A stretch of DNA of 8,756 bases. Origin: Acidaminococcus fermentans. GTDB taxonomy: Bacteria > Bacillota_C > Negativicutes > Acidaminococcales > Acidaminococcaceae. Under the pieces are notes generated by a model. It saw only the letters and a list, made by a program, of their open reading frames with translations. It ran no database searches and was not told where the DNA came from. A program made the translations under genes and the position numbers. The stretch covers positions 1 through 8,756 of the forward strand of contig SFHH01000080.1 of the NCBI GenBank assembly GCA_004555735.1, read 5' to 3'. Position 1 is the first letter of the stretch. Every line of letters starts with the position of its first letter. This document shows, one piece after another, positions 1-7,171 of this stretch.

Positions 1-183
1 CGAGTCTCGAGCCGAATGAGAAATTTGCAAGCAAATTTTTTGAATGTACAAACCCTAATCTGCTAACGATAAGATATTCGTTTCTATATCCAGCACGATC
101 CTGGTTCTACACCTTCAAAAGAACCTGGCCATGGGGACAGGTTCTATCCAACGGCTCGAGACTCACGACTCGAGACCCGAGAC
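1..183. repeat. Intergenic repeat element with nested inverted repeats (REP/MITE-like), cut by the window edge
   Basis: No gene is visible here. The outer arms gagtctcgagccg (2-14) and cggctcgagactc (152-164) are a perfect 13-bp inverted repeat. The right arm continues into a second, imperfect unit: 152-165 and 166-179 match at 11 of 14 positions, each with ctcgagac, and a partial ccgagac follows at 177-183. Inside are a perfect AT-rich inverted repeat, aaatttgc/gcaaattt (21-28/31-38), and a 7-bp hairpin, gaacctg/caggttc (121-127/138-144), whose loop contains ccatgggg. Such nesting is typical of mobile repetitive intergenic sequences. That identity is inferred, because no second copy lies in this window and the left side is truncated. 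Confidence 0.5.
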
Positions 184-186
184 CTC

Positions 187-224
187 AAAAAAGGGGCTGT
201 TGCGCATGCAACAACCCCTTTTTT
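187..224 (-). terminator. Rho-independent terminator of the M18 aminopeptidase gene
   Basis: A 17-bp stem, 187-203 against 208-224, has one G-U wobble in the minus-strand RNA and a 4-base loop (gcat). The base of the stem is A6/T6, so the RNA ends in a U-run in either direction. It begins at the first base of the aminopeptidase TGA stop, so it clearly ends that transcript. It could also act on transcription arriving on the plus strand. Confidence 0.92.
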
Positions 225-1597
225 CATTTGCTCTCAAAAAACGCCTTGTACGCCCGGTATGTCTCGTAGGCATCGGCTTTGCTTAGCAGGTCGTAGGGAG
301 AGTGCATGCTCAGCATGGCGGTGCCGCAGTCCACCACTTCGCAGCCCCAGTCCGCCAGCATGTAGGCGATGGTGCCGCCGCCTCCCTGGTCCACTTTCCC
401 CAGTTCACCGATCTGCCAGGCCACCCCGGCCTCGTTGAAAATGGTCCGGATCTTCTGGATGAATTCGCTGTTGGCATCGTTGCTGCCAGCCTTCCCCCGG
501 GCGCCGGTGTACTTGGTCAGGGCCACTCCGTAGCCCAAAAGGGCCGCGTTGTCCTTTTCCGTCACTTCCGGGAACATGGGATCCAGGCAGCTGTTCACGT
601 CCCCGGAGAGCATCTCGCTGTTTTCCATGGTTTCATAGAAATCAAGCAGGCTGCCCCTATCCTGGATGGCCAATAGCTTCATGACGAATTTGGCAAAATA
701 AGAAGACTGCATCCCCGTATTCCCATAGGACCCGATTTCTTCCTTGTCCGCAAACAAAGCTGCCTGGGTCTTGCGGCCGGGAGCCGCTTCCAGGATGGCT
801 TCCAGGTTGGCATAGGAACACACCCGGTCATCCTGGCCATAACCGGCGATCAGGGACCGGTCAAAGCCCACATCCCGGCTTTTCAGGGCCGGGACCAGTT
901 CCAGTTCCGCCGTGGTGAAATCTTCCTCTTCCACCCCGTAGGTATCCTTCAAGAGGGCCATCAGGGCGTCCTTCACCTTCTGGTCTTTTTCCGCGTGAGT
1001 GCCGATCACCGCCTGGAGCTGTTCCCCCGTCACCCCTTCCGCCAGGGTCTTCTTCATCTGGTCTTGGGCCATGTGGATCAATAGATCCGTAATATAGAAC
1101 ACCGGGTCCTCTTCCTCCATGCCGATGTTCACGTCCAGGGTCCGCCCGTCCTTCGTATGGATGATACCCACCAGGGCCAGGGGGAGGCAGGGCCACTGGT
1201 ACTTCTTGATGCCTCCGTAGTAATGGGTCCGGAAATACACCACCCCATCCTGTTCGTGGACCGGGTTCCCCTTCAGGTCCAGACGGGGGGAATCGATATG
1301 GGAGCCCACGATCTTGAGCCCTTCATGGACGGGTTCCTCCCCGATTACGGCCAGGATACAGGCTTTTCCTTTCTGGTTCCAGTAGACCTTGTCACCGGGC
1401 TTCAGTTCTTTGACCTCATACAGGGGCTTGAAGCCGGCTTGTTCAGCCTGTGCCAGGATTTCCCGCACAGCCAGCCGTTCCGTCCGGGCCCTGTCCAGGA
1501 ACGCCTTATACCGTTCTCCGTAGGCCAAGGTCTCCTGCCGTTCGGTTTCGTCCATCCGCGCCCAGGCGGACTCTTTTCTGCTGTATGGTTCGTTCAT
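224..1597 (-). CDS. M18 family zinc aminopeptidase (aspartyl-aminopeptidase type)
   Basis: A cytosolic metallo-aminopeptidase of 457 aa, the usual length for bacterial M18 enzymes. These form large tetrahedral oligomers, carry two metal ions and remove N-terminal residues, often acidic ones, from peptides. The metal-site motifs are present in order: GSHIDSPRLDLK (His100, Asp102), GQDDR (Asp256/257), ADKEEIGS with the Glu286-Glu287 pair, SGDVN (Asp333) and the C-terminal MHSPYD (His432). SNDANSE near 372-378 and the Gly-rich QGGGGT at 404-409 are also family-like. There is no signal peptide or membrane segment. The ATG has an AGAGAGG ribosome binding site about 8 nt upstream. The gene lies 63 bp downstream of the GH3 gene, probably with its own promoter at 1641-1649, and ends directly in a strong terminator. 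Its likely role is peptide turnover, which suits an amino-acid fermenter. The exact residue preference cannot be read from sequence. Confidence 0.95.
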   Translation of the reverse strand: MNEPYSRKESAWARMDETERQETLAYGERYKAFLDRARTERLAVREILAQAEQAGFKPLYEVKELKPGDKVYWNQKGKACILAVIGEEPVHEGLKIVGSHIDSPRLDLKGNPVHEQDGVVYFRTHYYGGIKKYQWPCLPLALVGIIHTKDGRTLDVNIGMEEEDPVFYITDLLIHMAQDQMKKTLAEGVTGEQLQAVIGTHAEKDQKVKDALMALLKDTYGVEEEDFTTAELELVPALKSRDVGFDRSLIAGYGQDDRVCSYANLEAILEAAPGRKTQAALFADKEEIGSYGNTGMQSSYFAKFVMKLLAIQDRGSLLDFYETMENSEMLSGDVNSCLDPMFPEVTEKDNAALLGYGVALTKYTGARGKAGSNDANSEFIQKIRTIFNEAGVAWQIGELGKVDQGGGGTIAYMLADWGCEVVDCGTAMLSMHSPYDLLSKADAYETYRAYKAFFESK

Positions 1598-1640
1598 GGT
1601 GAAAACCTCTCTTTCTTTTCTCTTTCTCTATGCTGCGTCC

Positions 1641-1649
1641 AGTATACCA
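1641..1649 (-). promoter_or_regulatory. Probable extended -10 promoter for the M18 aminopeptidase
   Basis: On the minus strand this reads TGGTATACT: a TATACT -10 (5 of 6 consensus) with the TG of an extended -10 one base upstream. No good -35 is seen 16-18 bp further up, as is common with extended -10 promoters. The predicted start near 1634 leaves a short leader of about 37 nt containing the ribosome binding site. The core nearly repeats the element at 7342-7350 (ATGGTATAAT). Readthrough from the GH3 gene is also possible, because no terminator separates the two. Confidence 0.45.
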
Positions 1650-1660
1650 TATTTTCCAGA

Positions 1661-2770
1661 TTATAGTCTTTCCTTTGCCTGGAAGATCCGGTACAGGGAC
1701 CGGTCTACCTGATCCCGGGGCAGCTGTCCCTCCCGGATGGCCCGGGCGATGGCGCTGTGGACCTGGCGGATCTTTTCCGGCCCATGGCACACCATCACCA
1801 GGTCTGCTCCGGCCTGGAGTGCCCGGACCGCTGCTTCTTCCAGAGGCCAGCGGCCGGCGATTGCCCCCATGGTCAGGTCATCGGTGATGATGAGACCGCC
1901 GAATTGGAGCTGCTTCCGGAGCAGTTCTCCCATGATGACCTGGGACAGGGAAGCGGGCCAGTCCGGATCCAGGGCCGGGTACTCCACATGGGTCACCATG
2001 ATGGCGAACCGGGGCTCTGGAAATCTTTCCAGTGCCTGACGGAAGGGCAGCATATCTTCCCGTTCCAGAAGGTCCCGGCTGGCAGAGACAGTGACCCGCC
2101 CCTTGTGGGTATCTTCCTCACCCTTCCCCAACCCGGGGAAATGCTTCAGGCAGGCCATCAGGGGGACTTTTCCGTATCCGGCCAAGGCCTGTTCCACAAA
2201 TTTTGCCACAGTGGCCGGATCCTTGCTGTAGCTGCGGCCGGCATCGCTGCCCACATCGGCCACGGGAGCCAGGTTCAGATTAAAGCCCAGGGCTTTCAGC
2301 TGTTTCCCGGTCTTGACCGCCCATGCCTCCGCAAGTTCCGGTTTCCCCGTCCGACCGATGGCTTCCTGGGAAGGCGGCGCCGGCAATTTGTCCTTCATCC
2401 GGGCCACCTGTCCCCCCTCTTCGTCCACTCCGATGAAAAGGGGCGCTGGCTGGGCCAGGGATTGGAGCCGGGTATTCAAGGTTTTCACCTGTGCCGGATC
2501 CGCCATATTCCGGTCGAACAGGATCACCCCTCCATAGTGGTTTTCCTGCAGTTCCTTCTGGAAAGCGGCAGAAGGTCCCGTCCCGTCCATCCCCACCAGC
2601 ATCAGCTGCCCGGCTTTCTTCTCCGGAGTCATGGCAGCGATTTTTTGGGCCAGAGGATCCGCCTGGTCCGGCTTCCCCTCCTCAGTTCCTTTCGAGAAAG
2701 ATGGCCGCAGCACCAGTCCGGCAACAGCCACCAGAAGGATGCAAAAAATACAAAACCAGAGTTTTTTCAT
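1661..2770 (-). CDS. nagZ: Glycoside hydrolase family 3 beta-N-acetylhexosaminidase (NagZ-like), membrane-anchored or exported
   Basis: A 369-aa GH3 enzyme expected to release N-acetylglucosamine from muropeptides or glycans. Residues about 4-22 form a hydrophobic stretch after MKK, indicating a Sec signal or uncleaved anchor. No lipobox cysteine follows, so a lipoprotein is unlikely. The single (alpha/beta)8 domain carries IGVDEEGGQVARM (113-125, substrate-binding Asp116), KHFPGLG (209-215), the loop dyad Asp220-Thr221-His222 that serves as acid/base in NagZ-type GH3 enzymes, and LIITDDLTMGAI with predicted nucleophile Asp297. There is no second GH3 C-terminal domain, as in short NagZ proteins. 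The usual KHFPGHG reads KHFPGLG here. The ATG has GAGG about 7 nt upstream. The only -10-like sequence (TATACT, 2784-2789) lies in the U-tract of the preceding terminator, so expression may come partly from readthrough. The family is well supported; the natural substrate is inferred. Confidence 0.88.
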   Translation of the reverse strand: MKKLWFCIFCILLVAVAGLVLRPSFSKGTEEGKPDQADPLAQKIAAMTPEKKAGQLMLVGMDGTGPSAAFQKELQENHYGGVILFDRNMADPAQVKTLNTRLQSLAQPAPLFIGVDEEGGQVARMKDKLPAPPSQEAIGRTGKPELAEAWAVKTGKQLKALGFNLNLAPVADVGSDAGRSYSKDPATVAKFVEQALAGYGKVPLMACLKHFPGLGKGEEDTHKGRVTVSASRDLLEREDMLPFRQALERFPEPRFAIMVTHVEYPALDPDWPASLSQVIMGELLRKQLQFGGLIITDDLTMGAIAGRWPLEEAAVRALQAGADLVMVCHGPEKIRQVHSAIARAIREGQLPRDQVDRSLYRIFQAKERL

Positions 2771-2790
2771 ATCTTTTCCTCACAGTATAA

Positions 2791-2820
2791 AAAGAACCCG
2801 TCTGCAAAGGCGGGTTCTTT
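2791..2820 (-). terminator. Rho-independent terminator closing the thl-bcd-hbd-crt operon
   Basis: A perfect 10-bp stem, aaagaacccg (2791-2800) against cgggttcttt (2811-2820), with a 10-base loop. On the minus strand the 3' arm runs into CTTTTTAT, a good U-tract. It lies about 50 nt beyond the crt stop and 20 nt before the GH3 start, separating the two units. A smaller inverted repeat without a U-run, ggctg/cagcc (2856-2860/2866-2870), directly follows the crt stop and may protect the mRNA end. Confidence 0.88.
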
Positions 2821-2871
2821 CTTTCGGCTACTGAGTTGACAGCTGCTCTTTGACAGGCTGCGCAACAGCCC

Positions 2872-3660
2872 TTACTTATTCATAAACACCGGTTTCCGTT
2901 TTTCCAGGAACGCCTTCATGCCTTCCTTCTGGTCCAGGGTGGCGAAGCAGGTGCCGAACACCTGGGCTTCGTAGCTGAGGCTGGATTCCAGATCCATGCT
3001 GGCGCCCCGGTTGATGGCATCTTTGGCGCTGGCAATGGCGATGGGTGCCTTTTTCATGATCTTCCGGCAGATTTCTTCGCAGGCAGGGATCAGTTCTTCC
3101 GGCTCCACCACACGGTTCACCAGTCCGATCCGGAACGCTTCCTGAGCATCCACCATGGCACCGGTATAGATCATTTCCTTGGCATACCCTTTCCCGATCA
3201 GCCGGGACAGCCGCTGGGAACCGCCGAAACCAGGGATGATCCCATAGTTCACTTCCGGCTGGCCAAATTTGGCCGTGGTGGAAGCAAACCGGAAATCACA
3301 GGCCAGGGCCAGTTCACAGCCGCCGCCCAGGGCATAGCCGTTGACGGCCGCTACCGCTACCACCGGCAGCTTTTCGATGGCATCGAAAACTTCGTGGCCC
3401 AAGTTGGAGAAATCTCTCCCTTCCACAGCGGTCATGGTGCTCATGGCTTTCAGGTCGGCACCGGCTACAAACGCCTTTTCACCAGATCCCCGGATGATCA
3501 CGGCTTTGACCTCCGGATCCGTCGCCAGGCGATTGAAGCAGTCTTTCATTTCCTGCAGGGTAGCCGTATCCAGGGCATTCAGGAATTTCGGGCGGTTGAC
3601 AGATACTGTCGTGACCCCGTCCTCTGCAATTTCTACCAACAAATTCTTATATTCGTACAT
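2872..3660 (-). CDS. crt: Enoyl-CoA hydratase / crotonase (3-hydroxybutyryl-CoA dehydratase)
   Basis: Interconverts 3-hydroxybutyryl-CoA and crotonyl-CoA in the cytosol. The ATG at 3660 gives 262 aa, matching clostridial crotonases (about 261 aa). The in-frame GTG at 3669 is less likely, because AGGGG sits 8 nt before the ATG but abuts the GTG. Crotonase-fold features are clear, numbered from the ATG: the AGADLK oxyanion-hole region (66-71), YALGGGCELALACD with catalytic Glu116, and FGQPEVNYGIIPGFGG with catalytic Glu136. The 20-residue spacing of the two glutamates matches the rat enzyme (Glu144/Glu164). The C-terminal FLEKRKPVF is also typical. It is the last gene of the operon, 24 nt after hbd, and is followed by the terminator at 2791-2820. 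The C4 substrate is inferred from the neighbouring butyrate-pathway genes. In a hydroxyglutarate-type glutamate fermenter it would hydrate crotonyl-CoA. Confidence 0.95.
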   Translation of the reverse strand: MYEYKNLLVEIAEDGVTTVSVNRPKFLNALDTATLQEMKDCFNRLATDPEVKAVIIRGSGEKAFVAGADLKAMSTMTAVEGRDFSNLGHEVFDAIEKLPVVAVAAVNGYALGGGCELALACDFRFASTTAKFGQPEVNYGIIPGFGGSQRLSRLIGKGYAKEMIYTGAMVDAQEAFRIGLVNRVVEPEELIPACEEICRKIMKKAPIAIASAKDAINRGASMDLESSLSYEAQVFGTCFATLDQKEGMKAFLEKRKPVFMNK

Positions 3661-3684
3661 GGGTGACACCCCTATCCAGATCGA

Positions 3685-4542
3685 TTATTTGTTATAGTCG
3701 TAGAAACCTTTGCCCGTCTTGCGGCCCAGATAGCCCGCTTCTACCATTTTCCGCAGGAGAGGAGCCGGACGATATTTGGGATCGCCAAAGCCCTTGTACA
3801 GCACTTCCATGATGGCCAGGACCGTATCGTTCCCGATCAGGTCGGACAGAGCCAGAGGCCCCATGGGATGGTTGAAGCCCAGTTTGGCAACGGCATCGAT
3901 GTCTTCTGCGCTGGCAACGCCTTCGCTCAGGGTGAAGATGGCTTCGTTGATCATGGGGATCATGATCCGGTTGCCCACGAACCCAGGAGCATCGTTGACT
4001 TTCACCGGGTTCTTATCCAGTGCTTTGGCCAGTTCGAAGACCTTTTCGAAGGTCTCTTCGGAAGTCCCCAGGCCCTTGGTCACTTCCACCAGCTTCATTA
4101 CAGGAGCCGGATTGAAGAAGTGCATGCCGATGAATTTGTCCGGACGGGAAGTCCCGGCAGCCAGCATGGTGATGGAAACAGAAGAGGTGTTGCTGGCGAT
4201 GATGGCATCTTTCGGCAGCTTTTCATCCAGTTCCTTGAAGATGCTTTGTTTGATCTTCACGTTTTCCGTAGCCGCTTCGATGGCCAGATGCACATCGCAG
4301 GCTTCCGGAGTCAGATCCACGACCCCATGGATCCGGGCCATGGTAGCATTCTTGTCTTCTTCCGTGATACGGCCCTTGGTGACACTGTGCGCCAGGCTTT
4401 TTTCGATTTTGGCAATGCCCCGGTCGACGAATTCCTGTTTGATATCCCGCAGGGTCACTTCTACCCCATGAGCAGCCATGACCTGTGCAATACCGCTGCC
4501 CATCTGGCCAGCGCCGATTACCATAACTTTCTTCAGTTCCAT
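3685..4542 (-). CDS. hbd: 3-hydroxybutyryl-CoA dehydrogenase (NAD-dependent)
   Basis: Interconverts acetoacetyl-CoA and (S)-3-hydroxybutyryl-CoA. The 285-aa protein has an N-terminal Rossmann domain with VIGAGQMGSGIAQ (GxGxxG at 10-15) and Asp33 after the second strand, consistent with NAD(H) preference. The catalytic set is Ser120, His141 (in GMHFFNPAP), Glu153 and Asn191 (in PGFVGNRI). This spacing equals the Ser/His/Glu/Asn set of clostridial Hbd, shifted by three. The C-terminal helical domain ends in GYLGRKTGKGFYDY, a family hallmark. The ATG at 4542 is preceded by AAGGAG at about 10 nt. The reading frame stays open for 34 more codons upstream, but that stretch has no family similarity and overlaps intergenic hairpins. 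The gene lies 141 nt after bcd and 24 nt before crt, in one operon. Confidence 0.96.
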   Translation of the reverse strand: MELKKVMVIGAGQMGSGIAQVMAAHGVEVTLRDIKQEFVDRGIAKIEKSLAHSVTKGRITEEDKNATMARIHGVVDLTPEACDVHLAIEAATENVKIKQSIFKELDEKLPKDAIIASNTSSVSITMLAAGTSRPDKFIGMHFFNPAPVMKLVEVTKGLGTSEETFEKVFELAKALDKNPVKVNDAPGFVGNRIMIPMINEAIFTLSEGVASAEDIDAVAKLGFNHPMGPLALSDLIGNDTVLAIMEVLYKGFGDPKYRPAPLLRKMVEAGYLGRKTGKGFYDYNK

Positions 4543-4604
4543 AGTAACAGATCTCCTTTTTACCTCATAAATGAGCAAATCTTGAATCCTGGTGAAACTT
4601 GCAG

Positions 4605-4654
4605 GAGAGGGTCCCCATCCTCTCTGTAAAGGAAGGGCTGGCATACACCAGCCC
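4605..4654 (-). promoter_or_regulatory. Two consecutive hairpins in the bcd-hbd gap, possible attenuator or mRNA processing/stability element
   Basis: First in transcription order is a perfect 7-bp GC-rich stem, gggctgg (4635-4641) against ccagccc (4648-4654), with a 6-base loop. It is followed on the minus strand by TTCCTTT, a weak U-tract. Next is a 6-bp stem, gagagg (4605-4610) against cctctc (4619-4624). They lie in the longest internal gap of the operon (141 nt). The structure is seen in the sequence. Partial termination or differential mRNA stability between bcd and hbd-crt is inference. No promoter-like hexamer pair for hbd was found in the gap. Confidence 0.45.
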
Positions 4655-4683
4655 CCCCAGTTTCTCTTTCTTGGTAGAAAAGA

Positions 4684-5835
4684 TTATTTTTTCTTGTCAC
4701 GCAGCAGGGCACGGGAGGTTACGATCCGCATAACCTGGTTGGTGCCTTCGTAGATCTGGGTGATCTTGGCGTTCCGCATGTAGCGTTCTGCCGGATAGTC
4801 CACCGTGTAGCCATAGCCGCCGAAGATCTGTACCGCATCGGTGGTGACTTCCATAGCCACATCGGAAGCGAAGCATTTGGCCATGGCAGCAGCTTCGGAA
4901 TACGGTTTCCCTTCGTTCTTCAGCATGGCAGCATGGTATACCAGATACCGGGCCGCTTCGATCTTGGTGGCCATGTCAGCCATCATGAACTGCAGAGCCT
5001 GGAATTTGGAAATGGAACGGCCGAACTGTTCCCGTTCTTTGGAGTATTTCACAGCAGCAGCCAGAGCGCCTTCAGCAATGCCCAGAGCCTGAGCAGCTAC
5101 GCCGATACGGCCGCCATCCAGGGTTTCCATAGCGATCTTGAAGCCTTCCCCTTCTTTGCCCAGCAGGTTTTCTTTGGGGACTTCGCAGTCTTCAAAGATC
5201 AGTTCTGCGGTGATGGAGGTATGGCCGCCCATCTTGTCTTCGATCTTGCCGAAGCGGAAGCCGGGCATGCCTTTTTCCAGGATGAAAGCGGAGATCCCAT
5301 GTACGCCTTGGCTCTTGTCAGTCATGGCGAATACCACATAGGTATCGGCTTCCTTGCCGTTGGTGATGAAGATCTTGGAGCCGTTCAGGATGTATTTGTC
5401 ACCCTTCAGGACAGCCGTGGTCTGCTGAGCGGAAGCATCGGTCCCGGCGGAAGGTTCGGTCAGGCCGAAAGCCCCTACATGGGTGCCTTCTGCAATGGGA
5501 GCCAGGTATTTTTGTTTCTGTTCTTCGGTCCCGAACATGTAAATCGGGGTAGCGCACAGGGAAACGTTGGCGCTGAGGGTGATACCGGTACCATCATCTA
5601 CTTTAGACAGTTCTTCCACTGCCAGGATATAGCTCAGGACATCCAGTCCCATGCCACCGTATTCTTCCGGGAAGCAGATGCCGCAGAATCCAGCTTCGCC
5701 CATCTTGTCGATCAGTTTCCGATCCCAGATATGGTTCTTGTCTCTTTCTTCCACCGTAGGAGCCAGGAATTTCTGTGCGAATTCCGCAGCCATATCTTTG
5801 ATCATCTGTTGGTCTTCTGTCAGGTTAAAATCCAT
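4684..5835 (-). CDS. bcd: Short-chain acyl-CoA dehydrogenase, probable butyryl-CoA dehydrogenase
   Basis: An FAD enzyme reducing crotonyl-CoA to butyryl-CoA with electrons from electron-transfer flavoprotein. Its 383 aa is the length of butyryl-CoA dehydrogenases of this group. The domains are an N-terminal helical part, a middle beta domain with the FAD/substrate signature GLTEPSAGTDAS (124-135) and IFITNGKEAD (155-164), and a C-terminal helical domain with EREQFGRSISKFQALQ (267-282) and QIFGGYGYTVDYPAERYMRN (336-355). The catalytic base is Glu363 in QIYEGTNQ, the position used in short-chain enzymes. The ATG is preceded by AAAGAGG at about 9 nt. It is the second gene of the operon, 89 nt after thl. 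Because etfA/etfB are not adjacent, unlike in many clostridial clusters, its partner must be encoded elsewhere. Chain-length preference is inferred from context; a general acyl-CoA dehydrogenase is the alternative. Confidence 0.94.
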   Translation of the reverse strand: MDFNLTEDQQMIKDMAAEFAQKFLAPTVEERDKNHIWDRKLIDKMGEAGFCGICFPEEYGGMGLDVLSYILAVEELSKVDDGTGITLSANVSLCATPIYMFGTEEQKQKYLAPIAEGTHVGAFGLTEPSAGTDASAQQTTAVLKGDKYILNGSKIFITNGKEADTYVVFAMTDKSQGVHGISAFILEKGMPGFRFGKIEDKMGGHTSITAELIFEDCEVPKENLLGKEGEGFKIAMETLDGGRIGVAAQALGIAEGALAAAVKYSKEREQFGRSISKFQALQFMMADMATKIEAARYLVYHAAMLKNEGKPYSEAAAMAKCFASDVAMEVTTDAVQIFGGYGYTVDYPAERYMRNAKITQIYEGTNQVMRIVTSRALLRDKKK

Positions 5836-5885
5836 AGTGATATACCTCTTTCCTCTTTTTTTCCTTTTGTAAGGATGATTTTTAG

Positions 5886-5917
5886 AGGGAACCCCGCTTC
5901 AGGAAGCAGTGCTCCCT
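5886..5917 (-). other. Imperfect hairpin in the thl-bcd intergenic gap
   Basis: The outer stem is aggga (5886-5890) against tccct (5913-5917). The inner stem is gctt (5896-5899) against aagc (5904-5907), with unpaired bases between. It starts 8 nt beyond the thl stop. No U-tract follows on the minus strand (the RNA continues CUAAAAAUC), so it is not an intrinsic terminator. It might influence mRNA decay; nothing more can be said. Confidence 0.3.
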
Positions 5918-5924
5918 GGATTGC

Positions 5925-7106
5925 TTAGAGCATTTCCACTACAGTGGCTGTACCCATGCCGCCGCCGATGCACAGGGTGGCCAGGCCCAATTTCTTGTTT
6001 CTATGTTTCAGGGCATACAGCAGGGTAACCAGGATCCGGGCACCGGATGCACCGATGGGGTGGCCCAGGGCGATGGCACCGCCGTTGACGTTGGTCTTAG
6101 CCCAATCCAGCTGCAGTTCCCGGCCTACTTCTACAGTCTGGGCGGCGAAAGCTTCGTTGGCTTCCACCAGATCCATGTCCTTGACTTCCAGACCGGCTTT
6201 GGCCAGGGCTTTCCGGCTGGCAGGGATGGGCCCGATGCCCATGATGGCAGGATCCACACCGGCAGAAGCGTAGGATACGATCTTGGCCAGCGGTTTGATG
6301 CCCAGTTCTTTGGCTTTGTCAGCGGTCATCAATACCAGAGCAGCCGCCCCGTCGTTCAGGCCGGAAGCATTGCCAGCTGTAACGGTGCCGCCCTTCTTGA
6401 AGGCCGGACGCAGTTTGGCCAGGACTTCCATGGTAGTCCCTTCTCTGGGGAATTCATCGGTATCGAAGACTTTTTCGCCTTTTTTGGTTTTAATGGTCAC
6501 AGGGACGATTTCTTCTTTGAAGGCTCCGCTCTTGATGGCTTCGATAGCTCTTGCCTGGGAACGGCAGGCCACTTCATCCTGGTCTTCCCGGGTGACGCCG
6601 AATTTTTCCACGACATTTTCCGAGGTGATGCCCATGTGGTAATCGTTGAACGCATCCCACAGGCCGTCCCGGATCATCACGTCGATCATCTTCTGATCGC
6701 CCATCTTCATTCCCCAACGGGCTTTGCCGGGAACCGTAAAGGGAGCGTTGGACATGCTTTCCATACCGCCGGCTACCACGATATCATTATCGCCAGCCAG
6801 GATGGACTGGGCAGCCAGTTCCACGCATTTCAGACCGGAACCGCAGACCTTATTGACCGTAAAAGCAGGGACTTCTACGGGCAGTCCGGCAAAAATTGCA
6901 GCTTGTCTTGCAGGGTTTTGGCCCAGGCCTGCCTGGAGCACATTCCCCATGATGACTTCGTCCACCAGTTCCGGCTTCAAAGCAGCCCGGTTCAGGGCCT
7001 CTTTGATGACGACTGCACCCATCTGGGGAGCGGACAGCGGGGTCAGGCTTCCGCCAAACTTACCGATAGCCGTTCTTACAGCACTTGCAATGACAACTTC
7101 ACGCAT
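5925..7106 (-). CDS. thl: Acetyl-CoA C-acetyltransferase (thiolase II)
   Basis: Condenses two acetyl-CoA to acetoacetyl-CoA, or cleaves acetoacetyl-CoA thiolytically. The 393-aa length is typical of biosynthetic-type thiolases. The nucleophile Cys88 lies in NKVCGSGLKCVELAAQ. The C-terminal active site has NEAFAAQ (317-323), GGAIALGHPIGASGARI with His349, and LCIGGGMG with Cys379, the Cys/His/Cys set of ThlA/PhaA enzymes. The N-terminal VVIASAVRTAIGKFGGSL is also a family hallmark. The ATG has AGAAGGGA about 10 nt upstream. It is the first gene of the operon, behind the promoters at 7244-7283 and a leader of about 130 nt. In a hydroxyglutarate-type fermenter the likely net direction is cleavage to two acetyl-CoA. 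In a sugar or lactate fermenter it would be condensation. Direction cannot be read from sequence. Confidence 0.96.
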   Translation of the reverse strand: MREVVIASAVRTAIGKFGGSLTPLSAPQMGAVVIKEALNRAALKPELVDEVIMGNVLQAGLGQNPARQAAIFAGLPVEVPAFTVNKVCGSGLKCVELAAQSILAGDNDIVVAGGMESMSNAPFTVPGKARWGMKMGDQKMIDVMIRDGLWDAFNDYHMGITSENVVEKFGVTREDQDEVACRSQARAIEAIKSGAFKEEIVPVTIKTKKGEKVFDTDEFPREGTTMEVLAKLRPAFKKGGTVTAGNASGLNDGAAALVLMTADKAKELGIKPLAKIVSYASAGVDPAIMGIGPIPASRKALAKAGLEVKDMDLVEANEAFAAQTVEVGRELQLDWAKTNVNGGAIALGHPIGASGARILVTLLYALKHRNKKLGLATLCIGGGMGTATVVEML

Positions 7107-7171
7107 AACAAAACCATCCCTTCTAAAATTGAATTAGAAACAAACAGTATTGCATCCATTGACAGCAATCC

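Noticed and set aside
1..223. CRISPR array or tRNA gene in the left intergenic region
   Set aside because: There are only two adjoining imperfect 14-bp units and no spacers, and no cloverleaf or CCA-type end could be made out.
1757..2839. A 360-codon plus-strand open frame opposite the GH3 gene (also the long ones opposite thl and bcd)
   Set aside because: These are antisense shadows caused by GC-rich codon use. Their products are low-complexity His/Gly/Phe/Pro-rich strings without domains, while the minus frames encode clear enzymes.
194..2871. The shared 13-mer gggctgttgcgca at 194-206 (plus) and 2859-2871 (minus), as a possible common regulatory repeat
   Set aside because: In 8.7 kb read on both strands about one such 13-base match is expected by chance, and it lies in oppositely oriented stem arms of terminator-type hairpins.
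3661..3669. GTG start for crotonase, three codons upstream
   Set aside because: The AGGGG site is at a workable distance only from the ATG at 3660.
4543..4644. A 34-codon N-terminal extension of Hbd
   Set aside because: The extension has no similarity to Hbd proteins, covers the intergenic hairpin region, and the ATG at 4542 has a good AAGGAG site and gives the family length.
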